A model generated the notes under the pieces. The model saw nothing but the letters and a program-made list of their open reading frames with translations. It made no database searches and had not been told where the DNA came from. A stretch of 64,000 bases of DNA from Streptomyces sp. f51 (GTDB lineage: Bacteria; Actinomycetota; Actinomycetes; Streptomycetales; Streptomycetaceae), in the NCBI RefSeq assembly GCF_037940415.1, contig NZ_CP149798.1:7225001-7289000 (forward strand), in the 5' to 3' direction. Positions 1 through 7,240 of the stretch are shown piece by piece (the first letter of the stretch is position 1; each line of letters begins with the position of its first letter). The position numbers and the translations under genes were made by a program.

Positions 1-1
1 C

Positions 2-925
2 CACGACGCCCGCTACCAGGACCTCACCCGCGACCAGCTCTACCAAGTCCTCAACGACCAGGCCTTCTTCGTCTCCTCGGAGGCCAACCAGCACTTCACC
101 GCGCCCGTCTGGATCAGCGAGTTCGGCATCGGCGCCGGTGAGACGGGCGCGGCGGCCCGGACCTGGTTCGGCAACATCACCGACTACTTCGCCGACCACG
201 ACGTCGACTTCGCCTACTGGCCCCTGGTCGCCTGGGAAGGTCACGACGACTGGTCGCTGCTGCGCTACGACACGGCCGGCAACCGGTCCGGGATCCTCGA
301 CGGGTCCGACTGGCGCGGCACCGCCTGGAACCGGCTCATGACGGCCCCGACCCGCACCGGCTCCGTCGCCTCCGTGCCCGGCTGGAACATGCTCGCCACC
401 GATCACGGCGACTATGTGCAGTCCCTGCGGGTGCGTTCGGGCGGCGACTGGGACTCGGGCGCCTCCAAGGCCGCGTGTCCCGACGGGGAGCGGCTGATCG
501 GACTCGGCCACAGCGGGGTCCGCGCGCTGTGCACCGATGTCTCGACCGGTGACCTCCGCTCCACCGCCACGGCCCAGACGGTCGTCACCGACGAGCGTTA
601 CGTTCCCTCCGGCGGCGACTGGGCCTCCGGGTACACCAAGTTGCAGTGTCCCGCCGGGAACTTCCTCATCGGGTACAGCCGTCGTGGCGGCCGGACGTCC
701 GCGGCCCTGTGTGTTCCGGCGAGGGCATCGCTCGCGGGCGCCGGCCGGACCGTCTGGTTCGACCGCTCCGACACCCGGCCCGCCGGGGCGGCCGGAGGCG
801 ACTTCGCGAACGGCGACTACAAGGGCCAGTGCGCCGACGACGAGTACGCCGCCGGAATCGCCTTCACGACCCGCTTCGGCTCCAGTCAGGGCCCGGCGGC
901 GCTGCTGTGCCGCAAGCTGAACTGA
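2..925 (+). CDS. Secreted glycoside hydrolase (GH5-like), C-terminal part
   Basis: The gene is cut by the left window edge, so only about 307 residues remain and there is no start. The first part has the end of a TIM-barrel glycosidase, with a WISEFGIG stretch whose Glu matches the nucleophile of clan A (GH5-type) enzymes, and a YWPLVAWEG strand after it. The catalytic piece is followed by a module made of three imperfect repeats of about 55 residues. Each has the pattern GGDW or GGDF, then SG or NG, a Lys, a Cys and a final ALC or LLC. This tail is probably a secreted binding module whose paired cysteines could form disulfides. The role is probably extracellular polysaccharide hydrolysis. 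The family is inferred because the N-terminal half is missing. Confidence 0.65.
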   Translation, partial: HDARYQDLTRDQLYQVLNDQAFFVSSEANQHFTAPVWISEFGIGAGETGAAARTWFGNITDYFADHDVDFAYWPLVAWEGHDDWSLLRYDTAGNRSGILDGSDWRGTAWNRLMTAPTRTGSVASVPGWNMLATDHGDYVQSLRVRSGGDWDSGASKAACPDGERLIGLGHSGVRALCTDVSTGDLRSTATAQTVVTDERYVPSGGDWASGYTKLQCPAGNFLIGYSRRGGRTSAALCVPARASLAGAGRTVWFDRSDTRPAGAAGGDFANGDYKGQCADDEYAAGIAFTTRFGSSQGPAALLCRKLN

Positions 926-1014
926 GCGCACGCCGACCGCCGTTCGCCCCGGTGCTCGCGCGGGGCGACGGCGCCGGGACGGCGCCGCGCAGTGACCGAC
1001 GTACCGTCGTGTCG

Positions 1015-1077
1015 AAGGCCGCCGGGTCCCGGCGGGCCGAGCCCCTTGGCGGGGCCGGCCGGGGTCCCGGCGGCCTT
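1015..1077. terminator. Bidirectional terminator between convergent genes
   Basis: A perfect 12-bp inverted repeat (AAGGCCGCCGGG at 1015-1026 and its complement at 1066-1077) lies between the converging hydrolase and MerR genes. The 39-base interior can itself fold. The right arm ends in TTT, so it can work in both directions. Confidence 0.6.
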
Positions 1078-1094
1078 TCGCGTCGCGGGGTCCC

Positions 1095-1730
1095 TCAGAA
1101 CCGCCGGGCCGATTCCTCCGCGTGGGCCATCCGGCGCAGACTCAGCAGCACCGGTTCGTACAGCACGGTGAGCGCGACGGCCGCCTCGATCTGCTCGGTC
1201 GCGGTCGGCTGACTCTCAATCAGATCCAGATCGGTGACGGCCAGTTGAGCTGCCAGCCGCCCGTACGGCAGCAGTTGCTCGGTGTCGCAGGGATAGCCGA
1301 GCCGGACCAGCGCGGCGACCGAGTCGATGAGCCGCCGGTGGGCGGGGTTGAGCAGATTCACGCCGGGGTCGCAGGACCAGCCGAGCCGCTCCAGCAGCGC
1401 CTCCACCGAGCGGCAGGCGGTCGCCACCGCCGGATCGTCCTCCGAAGGCCGCTCGGCGCACGGCAGTGAGCGGGTCGCCGCGCCCAGCCGCAGGTGGTGG
1501 TCGAGCGACTCGTCCTCCGCGGCGGCGATCACCTCGCGGGCGTCGGACACCGAGATCCCGCCGATCTGGATGAGCGCCCGCACCAGGCGCAGCCGCCGCA
1601 GATGGTCCTCGCCGTATTCGGCCTGGGTGGCGGAGATCCGGCGTCCGGGCTGGAGCAGTCCTTCGCGCAGGTAGTACTTGATCGTGGCGGTGGACACCCC
1701 GCTGCGCTCACTCAGCTCCGCCAGCCGCAT
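1095..1730 (-). CDS. MerR-family transcriptional regulator
   Basis: The protein of about 211 residues begins MRLAELSERSGVSTATIKYY, the standard MerR winged helix with the HTH in residues 1-20 and the wing to about residue 70 (LLQPGRRISATQAEY). The rest is a helical effector region without Cys clusters, so it is not a metal or SoxR-type sensor. The start at 1730 is chosen because it gives the canonical MerR N-terminus. It is divergent from the DUF4188 gene, and the shared upstream region carries duplicated CACTATCCAA elements. It probably controls its own promoter and that neighbour. The ligand cannot be told from the sequence. Confidence 0.85.
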   Translation of the reverse strand: MRLAELSERSGVSTATIKYYLREGLLQPGRRISATQAEYGEDHLRRLRLVRALIQIGGISVSDAREVIAAAEDESLDHHLRLGAATRSLPCAERPSEDDPAVATACRSVEALLERLGWSCDPGVNLLNPAHRRLIDSVAALVRLGYPCDTEQLLPYGRLAAQLAVTDLDLIESQPTATEQIEAAVALTVLYEPVLLSLRRMAHAEESARRF

Positions 1731-1757
1731 GCTCTTGCACCCTCCATCGGACAGTGA

Positions 1758-1790
1758 CACTATCCAAGCATGGATCGTGCCACTATCCAA
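1758..1790. promoter_or_regulatory. Duplicated CACTATCCAA element, likely MerR operator/promoter
   Basis: The 10-mer CACTATCCAA occurs at 1758-1767 and again at 1781-1790, 23 bp apart, between the divergent MerR and DUF4188 genes. On the minus strand each copy reads TTGGATAGTG, which could supply promoter elements. Position and duplication make it the best operator candidate for the MerR protein. Confidence 0.45.
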
Positions 1791-1809
1791 CACGGGAACG
1801 GGGAATCTC

Positions 1810-2304
1810 ATGGGTAATGCACCGACATCCGGGCGACGGGTGACGGCCGCCGCCGAGGGGGAGATCGTCGTCTTTCTCATCGGCATGCGGATCAACCGCT
1901 GGCGGGCCGTCCGCCACTGGCTCCCCACGCTGAAGGCGATGCCGCGCATGATCAAGGAGCTCTCGATCGACAAGGACAGCGGGTTCCTCGGATACCGGGG
2001 GCTGAGCGGCGGTCCGCGTGTGTTCACCGTCGTTCAGTACTGGGAGTCGCGGGAGAAGCTGCTCGCCTACGCCTCCGACCAGGCTGGGCAGCATCGTCCC
2101 GCGTGGGCGGAGTTCAACCGCCGACTGCGGAACAGCAACGGCAGCGTCGGTATCTGGCACGAGACGTACATCGTCCCGGCGGGTTCGTACGAATCGGTCT
2201 ACGTCGACATGCCGCCGACCGGTCTGGGCGAGGCCTGGGGGGTCGAGCCGGTGGAGCGGCGCGGGGAGCGGGCGGCGCAGCGGCTGGCGGGCGAGGCTTC
2301 GTAG
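1810..2304 (+). CDS. DUF4188 (monooxygenase-like) protein
   Basis: The protein has 164 residues. Features of the DUF4188 family include EIVVFLIGMRINRW near residue 18, followed by MPRMIKEL and a GFLGYRG segment, then a WHETY motif. These proteins are small ferredoxin-fold, antibiotic-biosynthesis-monooxygenase-like enzymes of unknown reaction. The start at 1810 has GGGGAA five bases upstream. The gene is divergent from the MerR gene, an arrangement that fits direct control by it. The C-terminus is Arg/Glu-rich and probably disordered. There is no signal peptide, so it should be cytoplasmic. Confidence 0.7.
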   Translation: MGNAPTSGRRVTAAAEGEIVVFLIGMRINRWRAVRHWLPTLKAMPRMIKELSIDKDSGFLGYRGLSGGPRVFTVVQYWESREKLLAYASDQAGQHRPAWAEFNRRLRNSNGSVGIWHETYIVPAGSYESVYVDMPPTGLGEAWGVEPVERRGERAAQRLAGEAS

Positions 2305-2398
2305 CCGCGGCGATCCGGCTGTCCCGCCCGGGTCCCATCAGTCCGGCTCGCACCGTCCAGACTCGTACCGGCCGGCCGGGTCCCGCCCGGGTCCGGCC

Positions 2399-2484
2399 GT
2401 CAGGATCGCAGCGTTCGGGCCCGTACCGGCCAGCCGGGTCCCGCCAGTCAGGATCGCAGCGTTCAGGCCCGTACCGGCCAGCCC
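2399..2484. repeat. Two-copy 48-bp tandem repeat
   Basis: A 48-bp unit starting GTCAGGATCGCAGCG lies at 2399-2446 and is repeated nearly exactly from 2447. Further partial CCGTACCGGCC copies lie on both sides, from about 2361 to 2500. It fills the space between the convergent DUF4188 and acetyltransferase-like genes. No protein is predicted in it. Confidence 0.75.
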
Positions 2485-2511
2485 GTACCGCCCAGGTCCG
2501 TACCGTCTGGG

Positions 2512-3231
2512 TCAGTTCTGTCCCGGACGGATCCAGACGCGCAGCGGGCCGATGGGTTCGAAGCCGTGGCGCAGGGCGGCCGCCAGGTCGTCGCCGTGCT
2601 CGTAGCCGACGACGGGCAGGCCGGGGAACAGCGAGTGGACCGTGTGCAGCACGCCCGGCCATGCCGCGTCCGGGCCCCCGTCGCGCGCGAAGACGTTGGA
2701 GACACCGACCACGTGATCGCCGAGGCTCGCGACCGCTCCGGCGGCCGTCCGACCGTCGGCGGAGCGTCCCGCGAGCACGAACGTGGCCGGGTCGTCGAGC
2801 AGTTCGGGGCGGAACAGACGCGCGTCCCCGTTCCCGTCGTCCCAGGCGAGCGCCCACGCCCGCAGGGTGTCGGTGTCGCCTGCCACGGACCAGTCGAGAT
2901 CGGCGGGTCCGGCGGGTTCGCTCGCCGGGCGGTGGATCCACCGCGCGTCGAACAGAACCCGGAAGCCGGCGTCCGTCAGGTCGAGGTCGGCGAAGCTGTC
3001 CTTGACGGAGGCGCCGGGTGCGGCGGTGTCGATCCGGGCGAGGAGCGCGGCCGGATCGGCGCCGGGCACCAGCGTCACGGCGTCCGGGTAGTACATCGGG
3101 GTGCGGGCAGGGGCGGCCCACGCCTGCTCCCTCGACTCGCCCTCGACACCGTGGGATCGGCTCATCGCCGCACACCACTCGGCGTTGTTGCGGGCGGCGG
3201 CCCGGACCAGGGGCGGATGCGACGAGTTCAT
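2512..3231 (-). CDS. GNAT-like acetyltransferase-fold protein
   Basis: This is a cytoplasmic protein of 239 residues. The C-terminal half has the order of a GNAT fold: a TFVLAGRSADGRTAAGAVAS strand pair, a VVGVSNVFA strand, then a terminal GYEHGDDLAAALRHGFEPIG segment like the last GNAT beta-alpha unit. The pyrophosphate-binding loop (Q/RxxGxG/A) is not evident, so it may be a degenerate member or bind another acyl donor. The ATG at 3231 has only a weak ribosome site, and a later start is possible. No operon partner is apparent. Substrate unknown. Confidence 0.55.
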   Translation of the reverse strand: MNSSHPPLVRAAARNNAEWCAAMSRSHGVEGESREQAWAAPARTPMYYPDAVTLVPGADPAALLARIDTAAPGASVKDSFADLDLTDAGFRVLFDARWIHRPASEPAGPADLDWSVAGDTDTLRAWALAWDDGNGDARLFRPELLDDPATFVLAGRSADGRTAAGAVASLGDHVVGVSNVFARDGGPDAAWPGVLHTVHSLFPGLPVVGYEHGDDLAAALRHGFEPIGPLRVWIRPGQN

Positions 3232-3301
3232 GGGTCCGGATCATGGCACGTCCCGGCGGCGGACGCCTCGCCCTGCGGGCGACAGGAGGTGGGGGAGGGG
3301 G

Positions 3302-3339
3302 GTGAGGGCCCGAGACCGGGCAGGGATTCGGGCCCTCAC
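3302..3339 (-). terminator. Hairpin downstream of the maltokinase-cap gene
   Basis: A perfect 12-bp inverted repeat (GTGAGGGCCCGA at 3302-3313, complement at 3328-3339) with a 14-base loop lies about 115 bases after the stop of the minus-strand gene. It is also upstream of the next minus-strand gene start at 3231. A terminator is the simplest reading. Confidence 0.5.
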
Positions 3340-3452
3340 GTGTCGCGCATCCGTCGGGGGCGTTTGCGCGCTGACCACTTCAACGAGCTTCCTGCCGGGG
3401 GGATACGTTTCGCCGCTCGGCCGGGAAACCACGGCTCCACGGGACCGTACGG

Positions 3453-4070
3453 CTACCCCCGCGGGACGGCCTCGTGCCGGGGCGCGGCGGTCGCGAACAC
3501 CCCGCGCACCGAGGTCCCGTCGGGCCGGGTCCACCCGGCGACCAGGCACCAGGACGGTGACGGCGCCTCTTCCTCCGGTCGCAGGACCCGGACGAGGCCG
3601 ACGTCGAGCGCGGTACCGGCTCCGTGGGCGTATCCGGGTGCGTTTCCGCGCACGGTGACGGTCGGGTCGGGGGTGTCGCTCTCGGACTGGTGCTGCGGCG
3701 TCGCCTCACCGCGCAGGAGCGCGTGCAGCCGGGCCGTCACCACCGGGTCGTGCGCGCCGTCGTAGATCCACCGGGTCCCCAGCACCCCGTGTTCGGAGGT
3801 CCCGATCAGCGTCTCTTCGGCGGCGCCTTCCCTCGGCGCCCCGCGGTAGCCCATAGGCACGAGATACGTCACCGGGTCCGCCGGGCCGGTGTCCACCACG
3901 ACCATGAACTCGATCCCGACCTCACCTTCCGGATCGTCGAGCCGGAAGCCGCCCGCCTTCACCAGCTCCGGCTTCTCGGCGCCGCCCGCGTACCAACTCC
4001 GGCTCGGCAGCCAGCGGGTGAGCAGGTCGAGCTTGGTGGGCGTCATCGTCGTGCGGTGGACCGAGGCCAT
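3453..4070 (-). CDS. Stand-alone maltokinase N-terminal cap-like protein
   Basis: The 205-residue protein resembles the N-terminal cap domain of actinobacterial maltokinase. It has a LLTRWLPSRSWYAGG start, a GIEFMVVVDTG strand, TYLVPMGYRG and a TRWIYDGAHDP block. The kinase domain that normally follows is absent and the gene ends with a normal stop. The start at 4070 is supported by AGGGAG about eight bases upstream; an internal Met at 4046 is an alternative. Free caps may be regulatory or bind trehalose/maltose-pathway proteins, but that is inference. The neighbours on this strand (hydrolase, GNAT-like) give no pathway. Confidence 0.7.
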   Translation of the reverse strand: MASVHRTTMTPTKLDLLTRWLPSRSWYAGGAEKPELVKAGGFRLDDPEGEVGIEFMVVVDTGPADPVTYLVPMGYRGAPREGAAEETLIGTSEHGVLGTRWIYDGAHDPVVTARLHALLRGEATPQHQSESDTPDPTVTVRGNAPGYAHGAGTALDVGLVRVLRPEEEAPSPSWCLVAGWTRPDGTSVRGVFATAAPRHEAVPRG

Positions 4071-4137
4071 GCGAGCAGCTCCCTGTGCGTGAGTCCCGTA
4101 CCCGCTGAGCGGCGGGGGACGATCGAACCTACCGGCC

Positions 4138-4806
4138 TCACGGCAGCCGTTCGACCAGCCGGTCCACGAGCTGGGAGGGGTGCGACAGCGCGGCCAGGTG
4201 TCCGCCGGGGATCGTCTCGGCCTCGATCCCGAGGCGGTCCCGGGCCACCCGGCGCTGGAAGTCCACGGGGAAGAACCGGTCCCCGGCCGCGGCGAGCACC
4301 CGTGTGGTGGTGTCGGGCCAACGCTCGATGTCACAGGGCTGGTTGAAGGCGACGTCGGCCTCCGGCCGCTGATGCTCGGCCCCTGCGGCGGCGATCTCGG
4401 GCGGGACGTCGTGCAGGAAGTAGGTGTCGAGATCGAACTCGGTGCCGTATCCGCCCGCTTCGGCGGCGGCGACGCGGGCCCGCTCCGAGCCGGTGGCGCC
4501 CCACCACTGTCCGGGCGTCTCACCCGGCAGCGGCACCATCGCGTTGACGAGCACCAGCAGCCCGACCGGAACGCGGGCGCACACCATCGGCGCCGTGAAA
4601 CCGCCCATCGACTGCGCGACCAGCACCGCATCGGGGTGATCGCCGATCGCCTCGACCACGGCGTCGGCGTACTGGGGCAGTCCCGACGACTCGTCGGCGC
4701 CGGGCAGGTCGACCGCGACGGCCTCGTGCCCCCTCGCCCGCAGCTCGGCCACCACACGATGCCAGTACCAGGCCGCACCCCCGGCCCCTGGAACCAAGAC
4801 AAACAC
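4138..4806 (-). CDS. Alpha/beta-fold hydrolase
   Basis: The product of about 222 residues starts VFVLVPGAGGAAWYWHRVV, giving the first strand and the oxyanion HG-like turn of alpha/beta hydrolases. The nucleophile elbow is AQSMGG (G/AxSxG type). The acid probably lies in AAGDRFFP, and the catalytic His in GGHLAALSHP. The GTG at 4806 is chosen because GAGGG lies just upstream and homologues begin at this strand; a longer reading to 4938 adds an Arg-rich segment with no homology-like features. The family is close to the salicylate-esterase-like group of small esterases. Substrate unknown. Confidence 0.8.
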   Translation of the reverse strand: MFVLVPGAGGAAWYWHRVVAELRARGHEAVAVDLPGADESSGLPQYADAVVEAIGDHPDAVLVAQSMGGFTAPMVCARVPVGLLVLVNAMVPLPGETPGQWWGATGSERARVAAAEAGGYGTEFDLDTYFLHDVPPEIAAAGAEHQRPEADVAFNQPCDIERWPDTTTRVLAAAGDRFFPVDFQRRVARDRLGIEAETIPGGHLAALSHPSQLVDRLVERLP

Positions 4807-4971
4807 GTTCGCCCTCGCTTCCGCTCGCTCCACCCTGCATGACGGGGACCACCGCGAGCGACGAAACTCATCGCTGGTGTCCTGGCGGCCCTCCCGGTCG
4901 ATGTTCCAGCCGGACGGCGGGAGCACGTCGCAGAACACGCGGGCGAAGTCCCACCCGGTGGGTGAAAGCCT

Positions 4972-6612
4972 TCAGCCGGTCCTTGCCGCCGTCGTCGGCG
5001 TCTCCGGGGTGTGTGCCGGTGGCGGGCCGAACAGGGCGCCGATCAGCTCCAGTTGGGTTTCGATGGTGTCGAGGGCGGCCAGGGTGGGTGGGACGAAGCG
5101 GTTGGCCGGGGTGGGCGGCTCGGGTGTTCGGAAGCGCCGGCGCGCGGTCGGTTCCGTGGCGTCCGCCGGTGTCGGGCGACGGCCGATCGACCGCCGTACG
5201 GTGAGGGTGTGCGCCGCGATCCGGGCGCGGCCCCGGGTGACGGCGGGGTCGGCGGTCAGCGCGGCAGGGGCCGATGCGATGGCCTCGGTGAGGTCGTCGA
5301 CCGGGTCGGCGCAGCCCCGTAGCGCCGTCAGGGACCGGAACGCGAAGGGGGCCGGATGCCACCGGTCGGACAGCGCCCGGGGGACGGGCGCCGCGGCCAG
5401 GATCCGCAGGGGAGCCGTCGCGGTCGCCAACTGCTCGACGCGGTAGGCGAATCGGGCCCGTGCCCTGCGGACCGCCTGACCGTCGTGCCAGTCGGCCTCC
5501 ATCAACTCGCCGAGCCCCGAGAGCGCCGCCGCCGTACGGGCCCGTACCACCGCCTCCGTCCGTATGGGCAGGACGAGCCAGGAAGCCGCCACGCCGAGGA
5601 CCGCGCCGACCGCGATCCCGGCCGGCCGGGTGTGCAGCAGGTCCCCGGGGCTCTCTCCGAACCAGTCGTAGAGCAGCGAGAGCACGGCGGTGACGCAGCC
5701 CGCCCAGTACGCGTAGCTGAGTTCACGCAGCCAGGTGGCCACGGCGAGGACGACGAAGATGACGACCACGGCGGTGTCCGACCTTGGCCCGAACTGGCCG
5801 GAGACGGCCGTCGCCACCACGGTGCCGGCCGCGGCGCCGAGCGTGCGCCAGGCCCCCTTGACCAGGACGTCGCCCCGGCTGCGCGCGCCGCCGCACACCA
5901 GGAACGCCGTCAGGACGACCCACGTCCAGTGGTCCGGCCACAGATTCCGGCCGACCGCGAACGCGGCGGTCAGCGCCGCCGCCGTCTGCGCGGCCATCCG
6001 GGTGCTCGGGGCCGGGCCGTGCCGAGGGGCGCCGGGTGCCGTGGTCACCTTCGCGGACGGCGGCCGGGGCACGCATCCGGCGCGCTGCGCCGCCCAGGTC
6101 ACCACGGTTCCCCAGACGACAGCCGCGAGCGCCGTCACGGCTGCCCAGGCGGTCTGCTCGTGGCCGCCCACCTGCACCGCCCCAGCGGGCACCACCAGCA
6201 CCGCGATCAGCGGCAGCACGACGAGCGTGCCCGCTCGCGCGGCGCGGGCACCGAACCGGCGCACCCAGATCGCCCCCGCGACTCCCACGACGAACGCCGT
6301 GTCACCCGCGAGGTGGTGGCGCTCGATCAGGGTGCTCAGCTCCGCGCCCGCCGCTGCCGCGCCCGGCAGCACGACACAGGCCACCAGCCGGTCCGTCCGG
6401 TCGAAGAGGCGCTGGACGCGGCCCAGCGCCGAGGCGATCACCACGGCCCGCACCACGCTGTCCACCCGCAGCCCGGCCTCGTGCTCGACGAGCAGCGCGA
6501 GGCCGTACACACCCAGCACCGTCGCCATGCTGACGGCAGTCGTACGCAGGTACGTGCCACGCGGATCGAAGTGCAGCGCACGGCGTGTCGATCCCATAAA
6601 ACTACGCACCAC
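4972..6612 (-). CDS. FUSC-family membrane protein (aromatic-acid-exporter-like)
   Basis: The 546-residue integral membrane protein has two blocks of hydrophobic helices. The first spans about residues 25-190 and the second about 225-345, followed by a cytoplasmic helical tail. The second block contains GRNLWPDHWTWVVLTAFLV, the typical FUSC repeat (W..lTa..v). Such proteins resemble the AaeB/YccS efflux family and may export aromatic acids or other weak acids. It is divergent from a MarR regulator, a pairing common for efflux genes controlled by phenolic ligands. The start is a GTG at 6612; ATG at 6597 is also possible. The soluble tail is Pro/Ala-rich. Confidence 0.75.
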   Translation of the reverse strand: MVRSFMGSTRRALHFDPRGTYLRTTAVSMATVLGVYGLALLVEHEAGLRVDSVVRAVVIASALGRVQRLFDRTDRLVACVVLPGAAAAGAELSTLIERHHLAGDTAFVVGVAGAIWVRRFGARAARAGTLVVLPLIAVLVVPAGAVQVGGHEQTAWAAVTALAAVVWGTVVTWAAQRAGCVPRPPSAKVTTAPGAPRHGPAPSTRMAAQTAAALTAAFAVGRNLWPDHWTWVVLTAFLVCGGARSRGDVLVKGAWRTLGAAAGTVVATAVSGQFGPRSDTAVVVIFVVLAVATWLRELSYAYWAGCVTAVLSLLYDWFGESPGDLLHTRPAGIAVGAVLGVAASWLVLPIRTEAVVRARTAAALSGLGELMEADWHDGQAVRRARARFAYRVEQLATATAPLRILAAAPVPRALSDRWHPAPFAFRSLTALRGCADPVDDLTEAIASAPAALTADPAVTRGRARIAAHTLTVRRSIGRRPTPADATEPTARRRFRTPEPPTPANRFVPPTLAALDTIETQLELIGALFGPPPAHTPETPTTAARTG

Positions 6613-6688
6613 GTAGAATCACCGCCAAGAAGCTGCTGAAACAGGTGCTGAAAAAGGCCATCCTGAAACTCGTTCGCCCGTCGAATCG

Positions 6689-6702
6689 TAAGTGATACCT
6701 TA
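6689..6702. promoter_or_regulatory. Palindrome TAAG-N6-CTTA, likely MarR operator
   Basis: The 14-mer TAAGTGATACCTTA is an imperfect palindrome between the divergent FUSC and marR genes. It overlaps a -10 candidate (TACCTT, 6696-6701) placed so that transcription would begin at about the marR GTG at 6708, giving a leaderless message. Binding here would repress the MarR gene and probably the exporter. Confidence 0.5.
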
Positions 6703-6707
6703 GCGAT

Positions 6708-7229
6708 GTGGTGGGAGAGTGGACAGAGCACGAGGACAGGGACGCGGAGCGGGCGGAGCCGTCCGGGGCCGCGCGGCGGGACGGCCGCGCGTCGGCCGAG
6801 ATCCGTCAAGGCGTCATCCGGCTCGCCCGCAGGCTCAGCGCGGAGCGCCCCGCGGACGGCCTCAGCCTGAACAAGAGCAGCATCCTCGGTCACCTGCGCC
6901 GCAACGGCCCGATGTCGGCCGGCGCCCTCGCCGCCGCCGACCACCAGCAGCCGCAGTCCCTGACCCGGGTCTTCGCCGACCTCGAACAGGAAGGCCTGAT
7001 CAGCAGGACGCGTGACACGCAGGACGGGCGGCAGCGCGTGGTGCGGCTGACCGAGGAGGGCCGCGCCGCCCTCGCCCGTGACATGGCTCAGCGCGACGCC
7101 TGGCTCGACATCGCCCTCGTCGATCTCACCGAGACGGAGCGCCAGGTGCTCCTGCTCGCCGCCCGCCTGATGAACCGCCTCGCCGACTCCCCGACCGCCG
7201 TGCCCGGCTCCACGACCCGACCCCGCTGA
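6708..7229 (+). CDS. MarR-family transcriptional regulator
   Basis: The 173-residue protein has a MarR winged helix: LSLNKSSILGHLRRNGPM (entry helix), SAGALAAADHQQPQSLTRVF (recognition helix), and the wing ISRTRDTQDGRQRVVRLTEEG. The final helices would form the dimerisation surface. It lies divergent from the FUSC exporter, and the alpha-amylase-like gene follows after 11 bases, so it probably shares a transcript with that gene. No ribosome site is seen before the GTG, which agrees with leaderless expression. Confidence 0.85.
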   Translation: MVGEWTEHEDRDAERAEPSGAARRDGRASAEIRQGVIRLARRLSAERPADGLSLNKSSILGHLRRNGPMSAGALAAADHQQPQSLTRVFADLEQEGLISRTRDTQDGRQRVVRLTEEGRAALARDMAQRDAWLDIALVDLTETERQVLLLAARLMNRLADSPTAVPGSTTRPR

Positions 7230-7240
7230 CGGAGGCTCCC

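Noticed and set aside
2361..2500. CRISPR-like array
   Set aside because: There are only two full copies and the repeats are directly joined, without unique spacers of uniform length.
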